A DNA stretch of 64,000 bases from Paraniabella ginsengisoli (GTDB lineage Bacteria > Bacteroidota > Bacteroidia > Chitinophagales > Chitinophagaceae), in contig NZ_JAKWBL010000001.1 of assembly GCF_022513635.1 (NCBI RefSeq), forward strand, positions 682,001 to 746,000, read 5' to 3'. A model generated the notes under the pieces. The model did not search any database, had not been told where the DNA came from, and was given only the letters and a program-made list of their open reading frames with translations. Shown here piece by piece: positions 37,718 to 48,105 of this stretch (position 1 is the stretch's first letter; each line of letters opens with the position of its first letter). Both the position numbers and the translations under genes were made by a program.

Positions 37718-40700
37718 ATGGAATTGGATCAATTGCCATGGAATGGTATACTGCGTTGTACCATTACCAAACTAAAGCTCAAACTTTCTTCAAAGAAAAC
37801 ATTTTTACTCGTCTGTCTCAGTTTTCTTTTTAGCAGCCTTATAGCTCAAACAAATGTGACGGGTAAGGTTACAAACGACAAGGGTGAACCACTTGAGGGT
37901 GTGACTGTAACGCTTGCAGGTACAGAAAATGCTGTTTCAACAAGTGATGCCGGAACGTATTCGATTAATGCACCAACAAATGGAACACTTGTTTTTACTT
38001 CAGTTGGTTATGGAGATGAAAGAGTTTTAATCAATAACAGGCCTGTTGTCGATGTTAATATGGCGCAGGCTGCTTCTGATATGAACGAAGTAGTAGTGAT
38101 CGGATATGGAACTCGTAGAAAAGGAGATGTTACCAGTTCTGTAGCTTCTGTATCCGCGGATGATATTGCCCGTGTGCATGGCGGCTCTACGGTAAGTACT
38201 CTTTTAGCAGGTAAAATGCCGGGCGTTTCTTTTAGAATGGCTGATGGCCGGCCAGGTGCCAGTGCTAATATTCAAATACGAGGTATGGGCAATCCTTTGT
38301 TTATCATCGATGATATACAACAAGATAAAGGGCAGTTTGATAACCTTTCTCCGGATGATATTGAAAATATTACTGTTCTAAAAGATGCTGCGGCCTCTAT
38401 TTATGGTAGCAGGGCTGCTAATGGTGTGGTTTTGGTAACTACCAAAAAGGGGAAAACGGGTCAGCGAAGTTCTATTAATTTGGGAGGATATACTGGCTGG
38501 CAAAATTGGTCACGTTTTCCTCATACCACCAATGCCTATGAATGGATGGTGGGAAAAGCCGATGCAGAAATGACATTTTACGGCCGGACAGATATTACTC
38601 CTGAAGAACTTGAAAAATGGAAGGCTGGAACTGAGTATGGCTATATGAGTCAGGACTGGCGGGATTTGATTGTTGCCAAAAACGCACCTTTATATTCTTT
38701 CAATGCGAATGTAACAGGAGGCTCAGAGAAAGTGAACTATTATGTATCTGCTACTCATTTAGATCAAAGAGGGGTTTATGGTAAGGATAGAGAGTTTTTA
38801 TTTAAACGTACCAATATTCAAAGTAATATCGATGCTAAAATATCGCAACGTTTAAAAGTTGGCTTGCAAATCAATGGACGTATTGAAACACGCGACCAAC
38901 CGGGTGTTCCGGGAGGTGATGATTATTGGGCAGCTAGATTTGCTTTGTTTAGAAACCGCCCTATGGAGTTAGCTTATGCTAATAATAATCCTTTATATCC
39001 CAATGATATTGGGCATAATACGGAAAACTGGGCTGTCCAAACAAAAGCACTTACGGGTTACTGGCGTTCTGACTGGCGAGTTTTGCAGGCCAATTTTAAT
39101 GCAGAATATCAAATACCCGGAGTTAAAGGTTTAACACTAAAAGGTAAATATTCTTATTATCTCGCAGATAATGTGATCAATGGTCACGAGTACACTTACG
39201 ATGTGTACACTTATCATCCAGATACTGATATCTATGAGAAAAAAGTAGGTAGTTCGAATCCATATCGGGAGCGCAGGTTAGAAAAGGTATTTAATAATGT
39301 TTCACAAATTCAGTTAGATTATAATCGGAGTTTTGGTGATCATACAATTTCAGGAACTTTTGTTAACGAACGTATTGAAAACAAAAGAACTTACACCTTT
39401 CAGCACGGCGTGCCTAAAATTAACTTTCTTCCTGTATTGCAATTTGCAGATTTGGATGGTCAGAATTATGCAGACATTGAAGCAGAACAGGCTCGCTTAG
39501 GATATGTACTTAAAATTGGCTATAACTACGGCTCCAAGTATTTCTTAGATTTTGCTGGTAGAAGAGATGCATCCTGGAAATTCGCTCCAACAAAAAGGGT
39601 AGGTTATTTCCCTTCTGTTTCTGGTGCATGGAGAATTTCCAGAGAACCATTTTTTAGAAATGTGTTAGGCGAAAACTCTGTTTTAAATGATCTGAAGCTT
39701 AGAGCATCTTATGGTGTTTTGGGAGATGATGATATTGGGCTTGATCCGTATGCCTATTTGTTAGGGTATCGATACGGAGAAGGCCAGGCTATTTTGGATG
39801 GTGTTGTGGTTACTTCATCAAGATTGAGAGATGGCGGCGTTGTTATTGATAACCTTTCGTGGTTTGAAAGCCGTATAACAGATATTGGTTTGGATTTTGA
39901 AATGTTTAACAGCAAATTAAATGGCGTTGTTGATTATTTCTATAGAAAAAGAACAGGCCTGCCGGATAGAAAATATGATGTTTTGATACCCAGTGAAGTT
40001 GGATATGGGCTTCCTCAGGAAAATTTAAATAGCGATGCCAGATTTGGTGGAGAGATTGCGCTTAGATATACTGATAAAATAGGAGAACTGGAATATAATG
40101 TTGGTGGCAATTTTTCTTTGTCAAGATCTAAATTTTTACAATCATACAAACCAAGATTTGAAAACTCATGGGATCAATATCGTACGTCAGGTGAAAACAG
40201 ATATTCAGATATTTTTTGGGGATATGAAGTTACCGGGCAGTTTCAATCATTCGAAGAAATCAATAATTATCCTGTGAATATTGACAATGAAGGAAACCGA
40301 ACATTAAAGCCAGGTTCTTTAATTTATAAAGACCAAAATGGTGATGGTATTATTAACGGTTATGATGAAAGGCCAATAGGCTATACTACCACCGGACAGC
40401 CCAATATTCAATATGGTTTCCAAATAGGTTTACGCTATAAAGGATTTGATTTTAATGCAGATTTTTCAGGTGGTGCATTGTATTCCTGGAACCAAAATTG
40501 GGAAATGCGCTGGCCTTATCAAAATACAGGAGCTTTACGCCAGTCTATATATGATGACAGATGGCATCGTGCAGACCTGTTCGATCCTAATAGTGCCTGG
40601 ATCCCAGGAAAGTATCCAGCCATTAGCTTTACGAGAGCTGGAGAAGTGACTACAATAAAAATTCTACGTATTGGTTACACAATGTTCGCTATTTAAGAGC

Positions 40701-40908
40701 GCGGACAATTGAATTGGGTTATAACATTCCAAAAAGATTGGTCGAAAAAATTAAAATACAAAGTGCCAGATTTTATATTAATGGATACAATTTGTTCTCC
40801 ATTGATAATTTGAAGGAATATGAAATAGATCCTGAAATAGCTGACGACAATGGCCTGCAATATCCACAAAACAAGTTTGTAAACATTGGTTTCAATCTTT
40901 CTTTGTAA
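37718..40908 (+). CDS. SusC-family TonB-dependent transporter (PUL, copy 1)
   Basis: Outer-membrane importer for oligosaccharides. Signal sequence SSKKTFLLVCLSFLFSSLIAQ, CarboxypepD_reg domain (VTGKVTNDKGEPLEGVTVTL), TonB-box-like DMNEVVVIGYGT, plug with PLFIIDDIQQD and NITVLKDAAASIYGSRAANGVVLVTTKKG, then the beta barrel. The frame is lost near 40642; one more A gives RAGESDYNKNSTYWLHNVRYLRARTIELGYNIP, ending in NIGFNLSL with a terminal Leu. About 1063 residues. First gene of the PUL, divergent from the regulator. Confidence 0.93.
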
Positions 40909-40927
40909 AATTTTAATACTTAGTACA

Positions 40928-42817
40928 ATGAAAAAAAGTCTTATATATTTCTTTCTTATTATTATAACCTGTCTTCAGATTGGTTGTATAAAGGATTCAG
41001 AGTTCCTGACACGCAAGCCTACAGACGTTATTGGCCCAGATGATTTGTGGACCGACAATAACCTAGTGCTATCCGTACTGGCTGATTTTTATGATCGATA
41101 TCCGGATTTTCAAAGAATAGACCGATGGTGGGAATATACTAATTTTGAAGAGGCTTTTCCCTCTGCAGCCGGTGATTATTGGCGTATTCAAAACACCGAC
41201 TGGGCTTACGATTGGTGGTCTACATGGGATTACGCTTTTGTAAGAGATTTGAATATGTTTATTGCTACAGGAACAGCATCAACGACATTGGCGGAAGCGG
41301 ATAAAAAAGGTTTATAGCAGAAGCTCGATATGTAAGAGCGTCTCTGTATTTTGACATGGTAAAAAAATGGGTGGTGTTCCATTAATTCTTGAAGAGTTGA
41401 CTTATGATTTTAGTGGCGATCCTACTTACTTGCAATATGCACGTGCTAAAGAGCATGAAATATATGATTTTGTAATTAGCGAAATGGAGGCGATTAAAGA
41501 TCAGCTTCCTACTTCTGGAACTCAAACACGTGCAACATGGGGAGCCGCTTTGGCTCTTGAAGCAAGAGCCGCTTTGTATGCAGGCTCTATTGCAAAATAT
41601 GGTACTAATACACCGCAGGTTTCCTAACTGGTGGAGAAGTTGGAATACCCGCGTCTATGGCTGATGGATATTATCTAAAAGCGTTAACTGCTGCGCAGGC
41701 AATTATTACTTCTGGTAGGTATTCGCTCTACCAAAAGAAAGATGTATTGTGGGATAATTTTGCATCGCTTTTTACAGATAAGGCTAACAATCCCGAAGTT
41801 ATTTTTGCGAAGGATTATTTACTGAAAACGAATCGTATTCATGGTTATACTTTACAAAATCAGCCACGTACATCTGCGGAAGAACAACAAGGCGGTAGAT
41901 TGAATCCGGCATTAAATCTAGCTCAGGAGTTTGAATTATTAAATAACACCTTCGCCCCATTTGCAACAAAGGATGGCGCTGGTAATGATATCTATTATGA
42001 TAATATAAAGGACATTTTTGCTGGCAGAGATGCAAGGTTGGAAGGAACTATAATGTTGCCAGGAACACAGTTTAAAGGTGTAACAACTGATATTTGGGCG
42101 GGATGGTTACTAGCCAATAACAGCATTGTAACTGGTGATCAGTTTGGACAAATTAAAACCAATGTATTGCCAGGAAATACTGGATCTGTACAGGTTGTAG
42201 GGAAAGACGGCCCAATTGATGCATTAGAATTTGGTACTCAGACTGGCTTTTTTGTAAGAAAGTATATGGATAATAATATTGGATCAGGACGTATTGGAAC
42301 GCAAAGTGATGTATGGTGGATTCGCTATCGTTATGCTGAAGTATTATTAAATGCCGCAGAAGCTGCTTTCGAGTTAGGACAATCGGGAATAGCGGCAGGT
42401 TATATGAACCAGGTTCGTGAAAGAGCCGGACTCACGATACCATTAACATCCGGACAAATCACTTTTGACAGAATCGTACACGAACGTAAAGTGGAACTAG
42501 CATTTGAAGATCATATTTTGTGGGATAAAAAGCGTTGGCGTATAGCACACCTTTCATGGAATGGGGAAAACATGAACGCATCTACTGTTGCTCAAAATAT
42601 TGGAAGTGCTACCAAGGCTCAAACAATGGTGTTCGGCTTGTGGCCGTATAAATATCATAATCCGGGAAATGCCAATCATAATAAATATGTTTTTAGGATT
42701 GTAAAACCAAGCAGGGTATCACAAGCTCACAGGTTTAGGTTGGGTAATTATTATTCATTAATCAATAACGATATAAGATCTAATAATCCAAAAATTGTAA
42801 GACAGCCGAATCAATAA
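40928..42817 (+). CDS. SusD-family lipoprotein (PUL, copy 1)
   Basis: Surface glycan-binding partner of the preceding SusC. Lipoprotein signal MKKSLIYFFLIIITCLQIGC with Cys 20. Aromatic-rich N-terminal part (DWAYDWWSTWDYAF) then IAEARYVRASLYFDMVKKMGGVPLILEELTYDF in repaired form, and C-terminal RYAEVLLNAAEAAFELGQ and VHERKVELAFEDHILWDKKRWR. Three breaks, each one missing base, near 41310 (A6), 41366 (A6) and 41621 (T3). About 630 residues. It starts 20 bp after susC. Confidence 0.92.
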
Positions 42818-42857
42818 TCTGAATGATTTGAGTATTATAACAATTAAAAGTTTAGAG

Positions 42858-43571
42858 ATGAAGAGAATATTCATTATATACAGCATAGTAATTCTAGTAT
42901 TTAGTATAGTCTTTTGTTCCTGTACAAAGGATAATTACGAACCTCCTGCCTCAATGTTTGAAGGGAGAATTGTTTATCAGGGAGAACCTATACCTGTAGA
43001 AAGTGGACAGGTAGCTTTTGAACTTTGGCAACCTGGCTTTGGTAAAAATGGACAGATAGATGTATCTATAGATCAGGATGGTAACTTTTCTTCGTTACTT
43101 TTTGATGGTAATTATAAGTTGATTTTTGCTGCCAATCAAGGTCCTTTTTATTGGAAACGTAATAGTGCAGGAGCTGTTGATACTATAGCTGTAAATATTA
43201 GCGGTAATAAAACTATGGATATTGAGGTAACTCCTTACTACATGATTCGCAATGCCCAAATCAGTAACAACGAAAAAGTTGTTACTGCTACTTTTTCAAT
43301 AGAAAAAATTATTACTGATGCAAATGCAAGAAATATTGAACGGGTTTCTCTTTACATTAATAAAACACAATTTGTATCTGGAAATGGTACACAAAATATC
43401 GCCAAAAAGGATCTTGCAGCAGGTGATATTGTAAATATGAATAGCATTAGTTTATCTGCGACTATTCCAGACATTGTTCCCATCCAGAACTATGTATTTG
43501 CACGTATTGGTCTTAAGATTGCTGGCGCTGATGACATGATCTTTTCGCCATTACAAAAACTAACCTATTAA
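42858..43571 (+). CDS. DUF3823 lipoprotein
   Basis: DUF3823-family protein, commonly found after susD in PULs, function not established; probably a surface accessory. Signal MKRIFIIYSIVILVFSIVFCSC with a lipobox-like Cys, then beta-rich repeats (ASMFEGRIVYQGEPIPVESGQVAFELWQPG, DQDGNFSSLLFDGNYKLIFAANQGPF) resembling carboxypeptidase-regulatory folds. ATG 42858 is chosen because the 10 codons upstream do not resemble a signal start. 237 residues, intact. Confidence 0.85.
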   Translation: MKRIFIIYSIVILVFSIVFCSCTKDNYEPPASMFEGRIVYQGEPIPVESGQVAFELWQPGFGKNGQIDVSIDQDGNFSSLLFDGNYKLIFAANQGPFYWKRNSAGAVDTIAVNISGNKTMDIEVTPYYMIRNAQISNNEKVVTATFSIEKIITDANARNIERVSLYINKTQFVSGNGTQNIAKKDLAAGDIVNMNSISLSATIPDIVPIQNYVFARIGLKIAGADDMIFSPLQKLTY

Positions 43572-43604
43572 AAAAAATTTTACTAAAAGACAATAAGAGA
43601 AGTA

Positions 43605-45458
43605 ATGAGTATTAGAAAGAGTTTTGCTTTGATGGCAATTTTGGGAATGAGCAGTTTATCATTATCAGCTCAAGAGTGGAAGCCTGTTGAAGGTAAAATT
43701 ATGACGCCTTGGGCAGACAAAGTTGATCCGGCCCAACCATTGCCTGAGTATCCACGTCCGCAGTTAAAACGTGCCGATTGGCAAAACCTGAATGGCTTGT
43801 GGGAATATGCAATTACTGCTTCCTCGCAACAAAATATTCCGGTTGCTTTTGATGGCAAGATTTTAGTTCCTTATCCTGTGGAATCTGCCTTATCCGGAGT
43901 TGGAAAACGTATAGGAAAAGACCAATTGCTTTGGTATAAAACTACTGCTTCAATCAGCAAGCCCAAGGCCGATCAGGTATTACTACATTTCGGTGCCGTT
44001 GATTGGCAGTGCGATCTCTATGTAAATGGACAAAAAGTGGGTAGGCATGAAGGCGGATTCGATCCATTCTCATTCAATATCACTAAATATTTGAAGAAAG
44101 GAAAAAAGCAGGACATCGCTTTGCGTGTTTGGGATCCTACCGATGACGGTCCTCAACCAAGAGGAAAGCAAGTTAAAAACCCTGAAGGTATTTGGTACAC
44201 ACCGGTTACAGGTATCTGGCAAACTGTCTGGACGGAAGTGGTGCCGACAACGCATATTGTAACAACTAAACATACACCCGATGTTGATGGCAGCAGTATA
44301 AAAGTACAGGCCAGCCTGCAAGACGCAAAAACTGGTGATATTGTAAAGTTTGTAGCATTCGACGGAACGCAACAGGTTGGAGAAGCTACATTGCCTTCGG
44401 GAGTTGAAGGTGATATTGCGATAACGAATCCAAAATTGTGGTCGCCCGAAACACCACATTTGTATCAATTGAAAATCTATTTGTACAGAGGCGCTAAGCA
44501 GATTGATTATGCCGAAAGCTATTTCGCTATGCGCAAGTCGTCTTTGAAAAAGGATGCAGCAGGCATCAATCGTTTAGCACTTAACAATAAGATTTCATTT
44601 CAATACGGTCCGTTGGATCAGGGGTGGTGGCCCGACGGATTATTTACAGCACCAACTGATGAAGCGCTTTTGTTTGACATTGTTAAAACAAAAGAAATGG
44701 GCTTTAATATGATTAGAAAACATATTAAGCTGGAGCCTGCACGTTGGTATTATTACTGCGATAGCGTAGGAATAATGGTTTGGCAGGATATGCCAAGTGG
44801 AGATTTGGGAGGCAACAGATGGGATATGAGACCAGGGCAAATTTCTGGTTACAACCGCGATAAAGAAAGAAGCGCCGAATCTGAAGCTTATTATAGAAAA
44901 GAGTGGAAAGCCATTATGGATGCGGCTCATAATTTTCCATCAATTGTAGTTTGGGTTCCTTTCAATGAAGCCTGGGGTCAATTTAAAACTAAAGAAATTA
45001 CAGAATGGACAATGAAGTATGATCCGTCTCGTTTGATAAACAGCGCGAGCGGTGGCAATTTCTTTTACACTGGAAATATATTGGATATTCATAATTATCC
45101 TGATCCCAATATGCCTGATCCTGCGATCTTCGGAAACAGTGGACAGGCGCTGGTTTTGGGAGAATTTGGTGGATTGGGCCTGCCTGTAGAAGGCCATACC
45201 TGGCAGGAAAAAAACAATTGGGGGTATCAGAGTTTTAAAAATAAAACAGAATTGATGCAACGATACTCAAAGATGATGGGTGATTTGAAAAAGCTCATCC
45301 CTTTAGGTTTATCAGCTGCTGTATATACGCAAACTACAGATGTGGAAGTGGAGACGAATGGTATTTTAACTTACGATAGAAAAGTAATGAAAATGCCGGA
45401 AGCTGAATTAAAGAAATTACACCAGGCGCTTTATGATGCTAACGAAAATGTAAAATAG
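43605..45458 (+). CDS. Glycoside hydrolase family 2 protein
   Basis: Secreted retaining exo-glycosidase (beta-galactosidase, glucuronidase or arabinopyranosidase type). Signal peptide to LSLSAQEWKP. Sugar-binding domain (LNGLWEYAI, FGAVDWQCDLYVNGQKVGRHEGGFDPF), immunoglobulin-like domain, then a TIM barrel with KEMGFNMIRKHIKLEPARWYYYCD, acid/base Glu in VPFNEAWGQF (about residue 451) and the nucleophile Glu in LVLGEFGGLG. 617 residues, intact, shorter than LacZ because the C-terminal domains are missing. Specificity cannot be read from sequence. Confidence 0.9.
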   Translation: MSIRKSFALMAILGMSSLSLSAQEWKPVEGKIMTPWADKVDPAQPLPEYPRPQLKRADWQNLNGLWEYAITASSQQNIPVAFDGKILVPYPVESALSGVGKRIGKDQLLWYKTTASISKPKADQVLLHFGAVDWQCDLYVNGQKVGRHEGGFDPFSFNITKYLKKGKKQDIALRVWDPTDDGPQPRGKQVKNPEGIWYTPVTGIWQTVWTEVVPTTHIVTTKHTPDVDGSSIKVQASLQDAKTGDIVKFVAFDGTQQVGEATLPSGVEGDIAITNPKLWSPETPHLYQLKIYLYRGAKQIDYAESYFAMRKSSLKKDAAGINRLALNNKISFQYGPLDQGWWPDGLFTAPTDEALLFDIVKTKEMGFNMIRKHIKLEPARWYYYCDSVGIMVWQDMPSGDLGGNRWDMRPGQISGYNRDKERSAESEAYYRKEWKAIMDAAHNFPSIVVWVPFNEAWGQFKTKEITEWTMKYDPSRLINSASGGNFFYTGNILDIHNYPDPNMPDPAIFGNSGQALVLGEFGGLGLPVEGHTWQEKNNWGYQSFKNKTELMQRYSKMMGDLKKLIPLGLSAAVYTQTTDVEVETNGILTYDRKVMKMPEAELKKLHQALYDANENVK

Positions 45459-45471
45459 AAAATTGAGTTGG

Positions 45472-46480
45472 ATGAAATTTTTTTGTTCTTTTCTTTTATT
45501 CATTCTGGTAACTGCTGCTGCTCAGGCTCAATCCGTCAAGGCTTTGAGACCTGCGCCTGCGCCATTATTCAGGGATCCGATTACTGACGGCGCAGCTGAT
45601 CCTGTTATGATTTATAATGAAGAGGAAAAGAGTTGGTGGATGTTATATACACAACGAAGAGCCAATCTGGAATTACCAGATGTGGCTTTTTGTTATGGCA
45701 ATCCTATTGCTATAGCTTCTACTGACGATCATGGCAAGACATGGATTTACAGAGGAACCCTTGATCTGGCGATAGACCCAGGACTGAATACCTTTTGGGC
45801 ACCTGATATTGTTTATGATAATGGAGTATATCACTTATTTGTAACGTATATAAAAGGTGTTCGCAATCATTGGGGAGGTGAATCGAGGCTGGCATATTAT
45901 ACAAGCAAAAATATGTGGGACTGGAAGTTTGAACAATTTGTTAATGTGGGAATGAAGAATATCATTGACGGATGTATTGTGAAAAAGCCAGATGGTGGCT
46001 GGCGTATGTGGTTTAAAGGACATGATGCGCTTACTTATGCTTCGGACAGTAAGGATCTGAAAAATTGGAAAATGTTTGATGAGCCAGTTATTACTGGTGA
46101 TAAGCATGAAGGTCCCAATGTATTTGAGTTTGCTGGTTTTTATTGGATGCTTACTGACGAATGGTCTGGAATGAGAGTGTATAAATCTAAAGATCTGAAA
46201 AATTGGGAAAAACAAGGCAAGATATTATTTGAAAAAATGGAAAACGTTTTGATGATCATCCAAGTGGTGCGCATGGCGATGCTTTAGTAGCCGGCGGAAA
46301 AGCTTATGTATTCTATTTTACACATCCAGGTAGAAAAAACATTTCGATGCAAAAATGAACGAGAGCGGTATATATCCGTTTGAAGAAAGGAGATCATCCA
46401 TACAAGTAGCCGCGCTTGAATTTAAGGAGGGAACATTAGTTGCAAAAAGAGATGAACCTTTTGATTTTTGGCTTCCCTGA
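45472..46480 (+). CDS. Five-bladed beta-propeller glycosidase (GH43/GH117-like)
   Basis: Secreted GH43-clan-like enzyme. Signal MKFFCSFLLFILVTAAAQAQ. Catalytic-base region DGAADPVMIYNEEEKSWWMLYTQRR, WAPDIVYDNGVYHLFVTYI, IIDGCIVKKPDGGWRMWFKG and HEGPNVFEFAGFYWMLTDEW fit the blade pattern. Two breaks: an A6 run near 46235 (repair gives FEKNGKRFDDHPSGAHGDALVAGG) and an A6 run near 46337 (repair gives GRKKHFDAKMNESGIYPFEERR), ending FDFWLP at 46480. About 336 residues. The exact GH family is uncertain. Confidence 0.78.
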
Positions 46481-46718
46481 TTTTTTATACAGAGAACATG
46501 TTTAGACTTTTAAATAAACCACATAGGTTCATAGCTTTATTACGTTTGAGGATATATAGCATCCGCCGAAGGCGGAACATAGCATCTGGCAAGTAAAGCT
46601 TATATGTGTCTTTATTTCCTGTTAACATAAAGCCTATGTATCTCCTATGTTTGTTTTTATAAAAATAGTTCTTTGAGATTTTGATTAAAGATACCAATAG
46701 ATTTGAGTTTATAAAGTG
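46481..46718. repeat. Spacer with short repeats upstream of the IS110 element
   Basis: No gene seen. Contains ACCACATAGGTTCATAG (about 46516), a GC hairpin TCCGCCGAAGGCGGA (46562-46576), and CCTATGTATCTCCTATGT. An inverted counterpart of the first (GAATCTATGTGGT) lies at 48057-48069 on the other side of the element, ahead of the GH127 gene. Confidence 0.45.
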
Positions 46719-46915
46719 AAAAAGGATGAGAGCGAATATGTACCTAAGCAACGTTAAGTATGCTCTCACATAGATATAGCCTCATCCTTTTTTATCTCTT
46801 CGAGTTTGAACAGAATGTAAGGAACAGGGCAAAGCTTTGTATCCAGAATATCCAAGCAGGAGACAAAACGAAGGGGGATTTTTCACTTTACTTTTTTATT
46901 TTCAAAAGTATTGGT
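46719..46915 (+). ncRNA. Candidate IS110 bridge RNA
   Basis: The stretch begins with a long-range stem, AAAAGGATGAG with CTCATCCTTTT (about 46787-46797), enclosing a second stem GAGAGC / GCTCTC. A second domain follows in which CTTCG (about 46799) can pair with CGAAG (about 46868) around a large loop containing CAAAGCTTTG. Size and position directly before the transposase match the bridge RNA of IS110-group elements such as IS621. Inference from position and foldability only; guide loops were not assigned. Confidence 0.5.
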
Positions 46916-47967
46916 ATGAAACAAATTGTAAAACAGGTTTGCGGTATTGATGTAGCGCAGAAAGAATTGGTAGTGGCATTTGGCCGTATGTACGATGATT
47001 TTAGCTCGCAAGTGTATGCCCACAAAACATTTGTGAACAATGTAAAAGGATTCGATTCTTTATTAAGCTGGGTAAAAAAGTTGTCAGAGGAAGTTATTGA
47101 AGTTCTATTTTTTATGGAAGCAACGGGTGTTTATCATGAAAAGCTTGCGTATCATCTTTATCTGAATAATCAGCAAGTGAACATTGTGTTACCCAATAAA
47201 ATCAGCAACTATGCCCGCTCATTAGAAGTCAAAACGGTTACGGACAAAACAGCCAGCGAAGCTATTACACAGTTCGGATTAGAGCGAAAATCAGAGCCCT
47301 GGAGTCCTCCCGATCCTGTATTTAAGCAAATGCGGCAGTTGGTAAGGGAACGAGATCAGATAGTGCAGGCACGCACTGTAGCCAAGAATCAGCTTCATGC
47401 AGAACAGGCAGAAGCGATACCACTTAAAAATACCGTAAGCAGGCTAAAAAAGCAGATCACGTTTTTCGATAAACAAATAACAGAAGTGGTTCAAGAGATC
47501 AATGTATTGATAAAGTCAAATGAAAAAATAAAAGTTGCGGTTGATTTATTATGTTCCATTCCCGGAGTGGGGTTATTAACCGCTTCAACTGTGCTGGCAG
47601 AAACGAATGGTTTTGATTTGATAAAGAATAAAAACAACTGACTAGTTATGCGGGCTTAGATGTAAAGGAAAAGCAATCGGGTACTTCGGTAAAAGGAAAA
47701 CCCAAAATATCAAAAAGAGGCAACAAGTATTTGCGAAAATCTTTGCACATGCCGGCGTTGGGCGCAATAAGCCATGATGAAAGATTTAAAGCCATATTTG
47801 CAAGATTAGTAGCCAGGCACGGCATTAAAATGAAAGCTGTAGTAGCTATACAAAGAAAGCTGCTAGAACTAATGTACACGCTCTATAAAAAGCAAGAAAA
47901 ATATGATAAAAACTATTTTAACAACAATACTGGAGAACATGATACAGAAGATGGAAAAAAGGAGTAG
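46916..47967 (+). CDS. IS110-family transposase/recombinase (frameshifted)
   Basis: RuvC-like DEDD N-terminal domain: VCGIDVAQKELVVAFG (first Asp) and FFMEATGVYHEKLAYHL (Glu), NYARSLEVKTVTDKTASEAI (Asp). A coiled coil follows, then the Tnp_20 domain IPGVGLLTASTVLAETNGF and SYAGLDVKEKQSGTSVKGKPKISKRGNKYLRKSL, where the Ser of QSG is the expected nucleophile. One A is missing in the A5 run near 47634, joining NKN to QLTSYAGL. ATG 46916 (MKQIVKQVCGID) is chosen over the longer upstream frame, which overlaps the structured RNA. About 350 residues. Confidence 0.9.
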
Positions 47968-48105
47968 GAAGCAAATAAATATTGCTCCCTACACAGGCTG
48001 GCGCATAGCCGCCTAAAATTCGAAATTAATTAAAAAATCTTTGGTTTTTAACACAGAATCTATGTGGTAAAAAATAAATTTAAACAACTTCAGATTTAAT
48101 TAAAC

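Larger units (their letters stand above)
46719..48020 (+). mobile_element. IS110-family insertion sequence (ends approximate)
   Basis: Single transposase gene with about 195 bp of structured noncoding DNA before it and a short 3' flank. No terminal inverted repeats were found, which is normal for IS110, so both ends are estimates. After the transposase stop lies a hairpin GTAGG-A-AGCAA / TTGCT-C-CCTAC (about 47965-47996) and then GGCTGGCGCATAGCC. The element sits between two glycosidase genes of the PUL, reading in the same direction, and does not disrupt either coding sequence. Confidence 0.7.

Noticed and set aside
46485..46769. Minus-strand reading frame upstream of the IS110 transposase
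   Set aside because: Basic, low-complexity translation across spacer repeats and the structured RNA stretch; no family features.
46760..46915. Extended N-terminus of the IS110 transposase from 46760
   Set aside because: The extra 52 residues lack similarity to the family start and overlap the structured noncoding stretch; MKQIVKQVCGID at 46916 fits the family.
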